NCBI GenBank assembly: GCA_022316685.1
Contig: JAKJHU010000182.1
Span: forward strand, 434,001 to 498,000
Source of the DNA: Progne subis subis
Taxonomy: Eukaryota > Chordata > Aves > Passeriformes > Hirundinidae
DNA: 64,000 nt
Direction: 5' to 3'
The position numbers and the translations under genes are program-made. Below the pieces are notes generated by a model, which was given only the letters and a program-made list of their open reading frames with translations, did not search any database and was not told the DNA's origin. This document shows, one piece after another, positions 33,001 through 45,000 of the stretch. Position 1 is the first letter of the stretch. Each line of letters opens with the position of its first letter.

Positions 33001-36000
33001 CCCTCCCTCTTCCCAGGGGAGCTGGTGGGGCGAGAGATTTCTGCTTCACAAAGCCCCTCAGGAACAGTGCAAACATTCCCAGATTTGTCAGCCCACAGCC
33101 TGAACATGCTGGCACCGGAGCTATTTTGAGAGACAGACGTTTTCGGCGGTGTTTTCCACAAACATATTTATAAAAACGCTCCCATTAACTCGAGCTGGGG
33201 TTTTCGAGGAAGCAGCAGCCAAGCTCAGGACTCTCTAATGCAGCAGCACCTAAAACATCACAAGAGGAGAGGCAGGCCCGGTTTTTTTGGTGGGGAAAAA
33301 AAAAAAAAAATCAGCTGAAAATCCACGTCTTGTTTGTCCCCCTGCTCCTGGGGGGTGTGGAAGGAGGAGTGAGGGAAGCAGCTAATTGCTTGATGGCTGA
33401 CAATTAGCCGGTCTTGATAGCCACTTTTGCTCTCCCCACCTAAAGCCAAAACAGCGCATAATTCGCGGGAAAATGTTCCTCTGCAGCAGAATTTCCAGCC
33501 ACCTGTCCCGTTTTTCGTCACGGAATATTCCTGCAGAGAAATCAGCACCCAGGGGCTCCAGCGTCAGGGTGACAAACGGGGACAGCAGGCAGGGACGCGA
33601 GGACTCGCAGAGAGGAGGTGACAACGGGTAACTTTTATGACAGGAACTCGTCATCTTCAGGTGAAGGCAGTTTGCACAACTGAAAAACATCACCTGAGGG
33701 TGGGGCAGGGAGGAGAACAGAAAAAACGAGAAGCCCCTGAACTTCCCAGGCGCTGAAGATGCCCAGCTGGAGGCACATTCTCCTGTCGAGCTCCTAACCG
33801 TGCTCCAGGGACGTGCAAAGGGGATTTCCTTCGCCCATTTCCCACTTAAGTGACATTTTATGGATAAATCCAGGCACAAATAAATCCTCAGTTTGTACCA
33901 TAGACCTGCTCCTGTGGGTTGGGAAACGGGATGCTCCTGCCTTTCCCAGCTCCTTTTGATCTCACAGACGACAGCAGGAGCTTTTTGGGGCTCACCCTGG
34001 CATTCACAGGGCCACTAAGAAAGCTCTGGTTTGCAAAAAAGCAAACGAAGGGAACAGCCCTTAAATCCACACAGCAATAGAGAAACCAGGTCTGATTTCC
34101 TCTCCTTTCCCCCCAGCACAGCCCGAGCTGGGCTCAGGGGCAGGCAGGTTAAGAGGAAACAGGGCTTGGAATGCAGAGGTCAGCTGGGACCCAGGAATGT
34201 GATCAGTCACACGCCTGTCACTCCCAGACACTCAGAGGCACAAGAAAAATGCCCCGAGGACACAAAACTTTGGCTTCAGCCACCCTCTCTTACTGGAGAG
34301 CTGAAGAGATGAGCAACTTTAACCAACCTGACCCAAAGTGAGGCACATCCTCCCCTCCTCTCCCAGCAGCCTGACGAACACGAAACTCTTTAATTACTGC
34401 AGCAAGAGGTGCTCCAGCCTGACAGAGCGTTTCCAAACGGAAAGCAAAGCACTTCAAAGGCCTCATGCTGGCTGAGCTTCCATCCAGCAGATCGGCACAG
34501 CACGAGCTGTGGGGAGCTCAGGAACACAGCCCCAGACACAGCCCAGCACGGGGCTGGGGCAGCCTCTGACCTGACATTTGGGCCGTTCAAACCCTCCCCT
34601 CCGCAAACACCACGCAGGCAGGTTTCTATGGAAACTTGGATGCATGGCTCAAGTGTTTTTGGCCAACGGGATTTGCCCATGCCATGAAGGGAAAGAAGTC
34701 TGCCTTTGTTCTGGCTCTGACAGCAAATGAATATTCAGCTCTGGCTGCTGCCCCCTGACTGATGCCCTCTAGACAGGCAACATATTTCACATGCTCTGAA
34801 GTTTGTTTGTGCTTCTCCTAACAAAAAGCCCGGGCTCCCAACACATTGGTTTGGTCGGGCTGAAGCCACGGAGGCGAGGAGCAGCTGAACCGCCGCACAA
34901 ATGAAGGCCCAGCCCATCAACAATCCAGAATTAATCAGTAAATCACTAATTAATGGTCTCTGTTGGGTTTGGCCCAACAGAGACGCGATGATACAACCAG
35001 GAGGGGAGCGAAGAAGAGGAGGATGAAGGAGGGGGATGCACATTGGTGCCTCGTTAAGCATTTCGGTGTTCACCGCTCATCAAGCAGCCACCGGGGTGAT
35101 TTGGCCTCTCCCTCACGCAGAGCAGAGGAGCGAATCCATAAACCACGGGTCGCTCAGCCAGGGCTGAGTGCAATAAATGCAATAAATAAATACAATAACT
35201 AAAAAAATAAATGCAATAAATGCATCGCTGGCCCAGAGCTGCGCTGGGGACACACACTCACTTTCGCCCAGGGTTTTCTGCAGGAGGTCGTGCTTGGCCT
35301 GCAGCTTCGTGATCAGGTTCCTGCCTTCCAGGTACTCCTTCATTTTCTGTGGAAAAAACAGGAGGGTGAGTGGACAATTTGTTCCTCTGGTCAAACCTTT
35401 GGGCGGCAGGACTGGGGAGAGGAGGGCAGAGAGACACTGAATTTACAGAGGGACGTCAAATTCAGAGTGACAACGAATTTACAGTTATAAAATCATAGAG
35501 AATTTACAGAGTGACACTGAATTTACAGTTACAGAGCGACCCTAAACTCACAGAGCAACACTGAATTTACAGTTATAAAATCATGCAGAATTTACAGAGT
35601 GACACTGAATTTACAGTTACAGAGTGATCCCAAATTCAGAGCAACACTGAATTTACAGTCATAAAATCATACAGAATTTACAGTGACACTGAATTTACAG
35701 AGTGACACCGAATTCAGAGTGACACCGAATTTACAGTGACACTAAATTTGCAGTGACACTGAATTTGCAGCTGCAGAGTGACACCAAAATTTTCAGCTAC
35801 AGAATAACTCTGAAATTCACGGTTAAATCATGAGATCAATGATCTCAGGGGTCTTTTCCAACCTCCTCAGTGCTGAAATTCAGCGAATTCTCGATCTGCG
35901 GGGCAATTTCCACTGCTCCCCTGTGGGATCAGCTGAATGTTTGGCATCTCTGGGGCCATCAGAGGAGCTGTCATCCATCCCTGGGCAGGCAGGGCGGGAG

Positions 36001-39000
36001 GCACTGAATGAACAATCTGTTTTAACCAACTAAAAGGCAGCTACTGTGCTTGTTCTCTCACTTAACCTCGCTCACCCCACTTCACTTGTCAAACCCAGCC
36101 TCTGCCTCCGCGCTGGACGAGCCACAGGGCTGCACAGAGGGCAGGGGACAAAACAAATACAGATATCACCGGAGTTCAGCTTTCCTCTGGCAGTGGAATA
36201 TTGTACGGCCACGCAGGCATTTCTCCCACCGCTCTCTGATTTTCCACAGCTCTGAAAATGCTGCGGTTTTTTGTTGTTTTGGGTTTTTTTTTTTTTTTTT
36301 CAGCTCTTTCATCTCTTATCTTGCAGCTCAGAGCGGTTTTATTTCTCTTCCCGGAGCTGCAGCATGTGGAGTGCTCTGCAGCACAGGGGCTGCCCACGTT
36401 AGAAGTGGGAGACGTTTGCACTCAAAACCACAAACTCTGCAAAATATCACAGAGCGCTCCTTGGAATGATGAGAGAGCTTCAAAATCCAGCCAGCAGAAT
36501 GAGCACAGAGAGAGGATTCTTATCTAATAACGAAATGTTCTCGTCCTAATCAAATCCTCAGATGGTTTAGGTGGGAAGGGACCTCAAAGCTCATCCAGTT
36601 CCATGGGCAGGGAAACTTTTCCCCATCCCAGGTCGCTCCAAGCTTTGTCCAGCCTGGCCTTGGACACTTCCAGCTTTCCCCAATTCAATCCACTTCCTTC
36701 CAGCTCTGACCTGCACAATAAATCTGAAAATCCTTGAGGTAAAAATTGATGTTTTTAACAACAGGAGAGCCCTGGCCCTGCTCAGTCTCTGCAGGAGCAG
36801 CCCCTGTGCAGGATGGAGAGAGCCAAGTAGAAACAGACACATAAATTAAGAAAGAAATAAAGATATACACACGCTGAGGCAGTAGTGAGGGTGAGGGAAA
36901 ACCTTCCAGGAACTAGGGAAGCTTCCCCTGAGGGCTCCCCAGCCCTGGTGTGCACTGACACAACAAACAAAAATGGCTTTAATTAACTGCCAAAAGCCCG
37001 TGTTTTATGTCCCCTCACTCGACAACATCGAAAGAAACATTTCACAAGAATTAAGCCCCTTTGGAAAGTCTCAGCACTTCCTGCTCCCTTTATTAATATT
37101 TCAATTTTTGTTGTTGTTTCCGAAGAAAACAGGAAGCGCCCTCACCACTACGAAAAATTAATCACATTTTTTTGGGGGGGGGAGGATTTCCCTGTAGGAT
37201 CTGATTGCCAAGCCCCAACCGTGTTTTGCTCAATCCGTGCAATCTGTGCAGAAGAAAAGACGGTGAGCCTAAAGTGCAAAAACATCCAGTCTGACCCGGG
37301 GGGCTGAGGATAAATCCGGTTCTGGGGGGTCCCAGAGCCACGGCTGAAAGGACAGGAGGGTTGGAAGGCTCAGCTGCAAACAAAAGCTTAGAGAGCAGCA
37401 GATCCACTCATCTTGGCAGAGTTAAGCTCCCCTTTGAAGCAGATCTAAACAGTTTAAGCCCAGCCTAAGGTGGGTCAGGCAGGGCAGGGCAGAGGCACTC
37501 GCTGGGACTTGCCAGGCTCTGGCTTCGAGGTCATTAAAAGCATCAACAGGTACCAGGGGTTGCTTTAAAGGAGAAAAAGATGTTCCCATGCACTGCAGCA
37601 TCTCATTTTTTTTCTTCATTTTTTTTTTCACTATTTCCTCATGCCTAACATTCTGTTCCCTGCCTGTTGCAAGGACGCTGATTAAAAAAAAAAAAAAAAA
37701 AAAGAAATTAATTTCAAAATAAAGCTTCAGGCTTTTCTCAGCGAATTACAAAGATCTATTAGCCCTGGATTTTTGGCGTAATAAAAACAGTCAAAGGATG
37801 AAAAAAAAAAAAAAAATGGAATTACAGGAGAACTCCTGAGGATTTCATTGGGGGCAGAGCATAGCTGGAGCTGGGCTAAGTGCAAGCAGAACAAAGCAGC
37901 AGAAACGTCTCTGGGTCACCTCCTTGACAACTGAGAGGAGATCAGCTGGGAGTCAGAGCCAGGAGCATTTGGCACCTACAAAACCCAGCACACTGGGCAC
38001 CCCTGAGCCCAAAGCCTGCAGGATGCACATGGGATGAAGCCAGATCATGTTCAGGATGTAGAGAAAAAAACCATTTCTGCCGCTGCTCCACATCCTGACC
38101 CATCTCCAGACAGGAAAACCCAGGATTTTCCTCTCTCTCACCCCTCCAAGAATAATTCCAAAGCAGGCCCTGGAAGGATGGGGGAGCTGGATCCGCTTCC
38201 CACAGGATCAGCACCACCAGGACCCCCCCAGCTGCAGGATTCAGGAGCAGGAGCATTTTATCCCACATTTCCCCACGTCTGAAGGCCTCGGCAAAAATAA
38301 ACCTCCCTGAACCCTAAAGCACCACACCCACCCAGCATTGTCCTGGCTCCTCCTCCTTCCAGAGGTAAAAAACCCCAACATTTTGCCTAAGAACTGAAAT
38401 TACTGCGGTTTAGAGGTGCAAGAACGAAATCATTCTCCCCCTTTGCCAGTGGCCAGGTGTGGCTGGTGGCAGCTGTGCCCTGGTGGGCAGCTGTGCCAGG
38501 ATCCTTGCCCAGGGGGAGCAGGGCTGCCACCATGGCAGCAGCAGCTCATCCCTGGATTTTGGCTCCCTGGAGTCGCTGCTGCTTCCCTGCCTCAGCCACC
38601 TGCAGCAGCTCAGGGCTGAGTCCCTCCTTCCCTGCACTCTGAGAAGTTTAAATCTGAACAAATCTCCCTTCAGAGATCCATCAGCACTGGCGTGCTGGGA
38701 TGTGCCTCCAGTGGAAATACAGATTATTCCAGGCTGGAGATACTCCAGAGTATCCTTCCACTAAACTCCCCTCGCTGTGTTTACCCCAGAGCCCTGCCTA
38801 GGAATGCAGCGCCCGGAATTTCCTGCTGGAGTCACATTAATATGGAATATTCTTTTAAATCAGCGTTTTCCTCACCAGCTCCTATTCCCCCATCACGAGG
38901 TGAAAGGGAATTAAATCTCAATTCTGCGCTGCACTTTGTTTTTTATCCCCTACACAAAGCTCTGCCCTCAAGCCTCATTAACACCCATCCCAGGGTTTTG

Positions 39001-42000
39001 TGAGACACTGGAAGAGCTGAGACAGGTTCAGAGCTGGAAATCCTTATCAAGGCTATTTATAAGCCTGGTCAATAGCAGATCAATGCAGCATCTGATCAGG
39101 CTGCTTAAAGAGGGTCTCTCTCTCTAACACCACAGCAACAGCATGAAACGGAGAAATATCCCACCCAAAACGAGCCCTGGGTTCCTCCTTCTCCCACCTG
39201 AGCTCAAAACAGCTCTCACTAGAGAGGAAGTGCTCAGAGTTCAATTAAAAATCACTTTTCCAGCTCCATAACCCTGGGCAGCGTGGTCAATCCTGTCTTA
39301 ATGGAAGCAGCTTCTCCACTCGCTCCTCTCAGTAGCCAGACTGACCTTCAGTGAAGGATTTTGGATTTTTGTAAGTCAAGGCCTAATGATCCATCCTGCC
39401 AGGTTAGTGCCATTTGCACTGAAAATTCCCATTTTTAACCAGCAACGCCGTTCTGGGAAGAAGAAGGTGAAGGATGCCCAAAGGAATGACAAATCTCCAT
39501 GATTTTCATCTGCTACTCTGAAATATTTTGAAACTGGAAACGAATTCAGCGGTCTAACATAAATCTGACGTAGGAAAAAGACACACAGTCTGGCATGAAA
39601 TTCAATATCAAAAAGCTCTTAGCATCTTGTAAAAAACACTGACTCAATGAAAAGCTTATGCAGGATGAAATTGTAAGATGATAACGAAAAAATGAAAGAG
39701 CTAAACATTATTTTAGTTTGCACTAGTTTTGAAATTTCATGTTTACAAGCTATTAAGTTCTTTCTCAGAAAATTCCTTTTCAGATGCAGAAGAAATCAGA
39801 CTTGACACAATTTACCCACAGACCATGTTTGAATCAACAGAGATATCCCAAAACATTTCCAAAAAACTGTGAGCACACATTTTTAAACCCCAACACGCTT
39901 CCCCCGCTGGCCCAAAATGGGCAAGAGAAGCGTTTTTTGTTAGACAAGAGCATCACTTTGCACTGTTGTGGGGATAATTCTGAATAGAACCCATTGAAAA
40001 TTACAGAACCATGGAATGGGATGGGTTGGGAAGGATCCTAAAGATCATCCAGGGGATGGGCAGGGACACTTTCCACTCCGCCAGGCTGCCCCAAGCCTCT
40101 CCTGGCCTTGGACACTTCCAGGGATGGCGCAGCCACAGCTGTACCAGGGTCTCACCACCCTCACAGCGGAGAATTTCCTAAAAGGGAAAAAACCCCTCTC
40201 CTAAATCCCTAAGAATCAGCCCCTTACTGTGAAGTAGAACTGCTCAGTCTCCTGCTGGTTTGCCCTTCTCTTGGCAATGCTGGGTTTGCTCATGAACGTT
40301 TCCGACACCGTGGATTTCACCGACTCCATGGAGTTGCTGTACTGGAAGCAGTCAGAGACATCGAAGTCCTCTATGGTGACAATGTCCTGGATTGTCTGCA
40401 GCGTGGCTTCCATCGTCTTCTTCACCTGCCCAGCGAGAAGGAGACGACTCAGAACCTCAAGGTTTTACGTTGTGAGTAAACAACGCAGTGTTTTCACAAG
40501 GTACCGAAGTCCCCTGCAGCACTTTGCTAATAAACAGACACTACTGGTTTCACACCCTGTGTGCTGTAATTAATTTTGGCTCATTAACAGCACAGTCCAT
40601 GCAAGCACAGAGCTGGCAGCACCCTGAACCTGTCAGGACTCCGTGCCAGGATGGCAGCTGTGATCTCACGGGCTGGGATCAGGAGGAGGTGGAAAGAAAT
40701 TTAACCTCAAAGCAAAGAAAGCTGGAACAAAGATCCTCTAATTGTCTTCTGCAACCGCATCTACTGGGCATCAAATGTTAATTACAAACAGGACTCTGCT
40801 GCACTGTGGTTTTTACTGAAGGCCAGAATCAACTTTCTAGACATAAAAGGGGTTGCAAATTTTGCCCCAAAGTTCCTGAACACAGAGGTGCAGAGATCAG
40901 ATCCCCATTCCTGTCATCTTCTTCTCATCTTGGAGAGGCAATTAAACAAAAATCACTCAGGTTATGCAAACTCACTTCAAAACATTAAATTCCTTCTTTT
41001 CCCTTTGCTATCCAAATTGCAGCTTTGGCAACACAGCCACTGTTACCGAGTTAAGGATGGGAACAGAGATATCGGGGGGGATTTTAAAGGATTCTCTCCA
41101 TACACCCAACACCCCGGTGAGATCACGCAATAATTAAGGCACAAAATGCTTTGGCCTTGAATCTTACCACAGGTGTTGATAAGAAAGGATCACAACAACC
41201 AGACTGTTCCACAATCAGTGCCCAAGAACCACTGGAAGTGGCTGAGAGGGGTTGCTGAGCTCTGGTTATTCACTGACCTCTTCGTTCTCAATCTTGAGCG
41301 TCGACAAGCGGGACTGCAGCTGCTGGCACCTCTGCACCAACTCACTCTGGACTGGCTGCTGGGCACAGAGCTGAGACTCCTGCAGGAGAAGCAGCACAGC
41401 AGAGCACTGCAATCACTCACTCATTTATCGGACACAAACGTTCTCTGAAGTGCTGAGCTTCAAAACTTGGTAAACCTGGATTTCAACCAGAGGAGAGGGT
41501 TCTGCCAAGCTGCAGTTTCCCCCCCAGAGAGGATTGAATAGCGAGCATGAGATGATGGCAACATCAGAGAAGAGCTCAGAAACATCAGCTGCTTTCAGTG
41601 ATGTCAGCTCACTGTGCATTTTGGAAGTCTGGAGGTGCTTTATCCCAGCTATCTGGATAAATCACATCCAAAATGAGGAATTTGGTTCAGTGCTTCAGCC
41701 TGGTGTCCTGGGGCAGGGGCACCAGGGGCTGGGGTCGCTCAGCTGAGCCACCTGCACAGCGCAGCAACAGGCACAGGTCACTCTTGAACGAACCCAGGGC
41801 AGCTGAAATAAAACAGCACAGGCTGGGGACCTGTCACGGACAGCAGGACACCCAGGCTCCCTGAGTTGCTCAGAAAGACTCTCACTCCACGAGGCAGCTC
41901 TTCCCTTTTGTTTTGTTCTGGGTTTTCTGTGCGTTTTTTACAAGGAAACACTGACCTCACTGCCTGGGGCTGTTTCTTCAGAGACAGAACTTGAAACTGG

Positions 42001-45000
42001 GAGTTTTACCCACCCCTGCACACACACACAGGATCACATATCCTGATTTGATCTGCTGCGTGCTGCACCATTGCAGCAAGATCATCAGCTGCATTTCTAA
42101 ACACTCCTCTGGCCTTGAGAAGCAGCGAGATAAATGATTCAGTGAACGGGAGCTGCTCCTGAACCAGACTCTGCAGGTAATTCCTTTTCTTCCCACGATC
42201 TTACAGCATCAGAAGCAGAGAAAAATCCAGGAGAGGTCATTTGCAGTCTGAAGGTTTCACTTAAAACGGGAGAGACAAAGAAGGGCCTGGAGCAGTGGCT
42301 GTAAGAAACCATCCTCCAGTCTGGGCTCAGGGGGAAATCTGGAAATCCAACCAACTGCCCTAAATTGTCACACCGTGCACGTGCTCCCACTCAGAACCAA
42401 TTTCAGCTTGTGGGACTCCCAAGAGCTCCCAGCTGAGCAACCACATCCTGATAAACCCCAAAAAAGAGAAGGGTTTGCCCTGCCAGAATTGAGGAGTCCT
42501 CTGAGAGCCCCGGCTCACAAGCAGGATGCAAAAAGCACCACTACAAAGCATCTGTGCTCTCAGCCTGCACGCTCAGATGCTGCAGAAAAAACAGCATTTA
42601 GGTTTCTTAAATTGGCCCTTCCAGTCTCGAAACTCAGAGGCTGTTCTGGGGATTAACCTGTGGGTTGAAGGAAAAGTCTTTCCTACTCCCATCTAATATT
42701 AAACCTAATTAAGCATTTTCACCTCCAGTGAAGGGAGGATCAGGATCAGCTCGGATTTAAGAGCAGCGTTTGCTCCTTTTCACAGAGCCTTTGGGGCTGC
42801 AAGGGGCCTCTGGAGACCATCCAGCTCTGACAGCCAAAAAAGTAAAATACAGACACCTCTGCCACGAGCCTCTGCTTCATCCTCACATCATCTCCCACCT
42901 CTCAGGCTCCCAAAAAACCCCCAACAGGCGGCCCTGGAAGGGGGCGAATTTCTCAGAAACGAGGGCGACCAACAGGCAGAGCTGCAGGAGAGCCCCACAA
43001 CTGACCATGTCCCCCATGTGTGGCTGGAACTCGAACTTCATGGGCGGGCAGAAGACGCTGTTGTACATCTCCATCAGCCTCTGCTTGTCGCTGTTGGCGT
43101 CCAGGTTCTCCACGGCGTTCTCGATGGCGTCCAGCCCCTCGTGCTTGGACTGCTCCAGGTTCAGCTCGGCCGACAGGAACGTCCTCAGGGCTCTGTTGAG
43201 GCTGGCGTGGTAGCCCAGGTCACAGCACTGCTGGAAAAACACACGCAGTTCCAGGTGAATAAAGCAGGATGCAAAAAGCTGCAAAGCATCTTCAGGTGCT
43301 GCAAAAAAACCCCAAAACAACCCAGTACTTAGGTTTCTTAAACTGGCCCTTCCAATCTCCAAATTCAGAGGCTGTCCTGGGGATTAACCTGTGGGTTAAT
43401 CAGGAATGTCCTCGTGGTAGCCCAGGCCACAGCACTGCTGGAAAAGCACAGGCAATTCCAGGTGAATAAAGGGAATGAAGCTCTGGATTGGGGATCTGAA
43501 TGCCTCCAAAGGCAGGAGCTGAATGAATGGGGAAGGAGTTGTGTGGTTTTGGTCATCTTCTGCGAGGCAGGGAGGTCCCACGTCCCCTCATTGTCTGCAC
43601 AGAGCACCTCAGCCTGTAACCACATGCAAATTTTATCAACATGTTATAATTATATAGCTTAAATTATAAAAAAGAATGTAGGCTTAAATTATTGTAACAG
43701 TTTGTGGAGTTTTCTTGGAGTTTTAGAGACTCATTTCATCCAAAAATGAAGTGGTGAAGTTCAACAGCAGGGCAGCAGATTTCCCTCGATTCTAACCTGA
43801 CTTTTAGGGGTCTTGTCCCTATGGATACGCTCAAAAATCCTTAAAAACCATCATTTAAAGCAAGAGGAAAGCAAGGCACTGAAGGGCTATTGGAGAGACA
43901 AGACACAGGATTTGGATCACCCATAAAGGCCAATCTGCACCCGAATGATCCCATCATTCCAGCAAACTGCTTCATTCCGTGTACTTCAGGAAGGAGGAGC
44001 ACGACCTGGGCACGAAAACAGAGGCATCCAAAACCCAGCAGCCACCAGTTGGGATGATTTCACTGCTGGGGCGAAACAGAAGAGCAAAAAACTTTGAAGC
44101 AAGAAGCGGTTATGGTCAAGAATTTCCTGGCTGTGGCTGACGCTGGGATGATGTCACCGGGAGACAATCAAGCAGCTTCATTTCCACCACTGCAGAGCCA
44201 AGTTTTTCATGTTTCAGAAGAGGAGGGGAAAAAAAAAAAAAAAAAAAAAAAAAAAAGGAGCTTTTCATTAGCATGAGATCAGAACCAGCCTGGATTTTTC
44301 AGCCATCTCATAAAGCGAGCGAGAAGGAGCCCACCTTCCTGGAATCACGAGCAAGATTACATCCACTAGGAGAACATCCAAAAAGGAAAGAAAGAGACCA
44401 TCTGCTCGATTGCTGTGCTGCTCTGTAAGCAAAATTCACATGAAAACTCCTCCTCGCCCTTCATTTGGGTCTCATCACTGTCATTGTTTGCAAACGCAGA
44501 GGAAAAAAAAGAGGGGGGAAAAAAAGAAGAAGGGCTGGGGGGAGAGGGAAGGGAAACTGCTGGACCATTCCCTGCTCCCGCAGAATTCCTGCCACCGAGT
44601 GCTGGAAGCCTGGCTCTTGTGCCAAACAAGCTGTGGCAGGTGTGAAGCCTTGGAAAAAGAGCTGCAGTTGCTGGTTGGGCTGCAGGCAGAGAATTAAGGG
44701 ACTTTGCATTCAATCAGAAAAGAACAAAACCAGCCAAGCAAAAAAAAAAAAAAAAAAAACACCAAAAAAAATCCATCCAAACCAAAACAAAAAAGCAAAA
44801 CAAAAGAGGCTTGATTGAGAATGTGCACGTGTGGAGGCAGCCTTGGATCAAGAGGCACTCACAGCTACTGCTCACTCTGCAGGGCTGGTCCTGCAGCTGT
44901 GGGGGAAAAACGGGACTGGGACAAGGATCAGGATTTCACAGCAGCACTCAACTCCTCCCCACAGCACAAGGAGATCACCCAGGCCAAGGCAGGGTCACCT

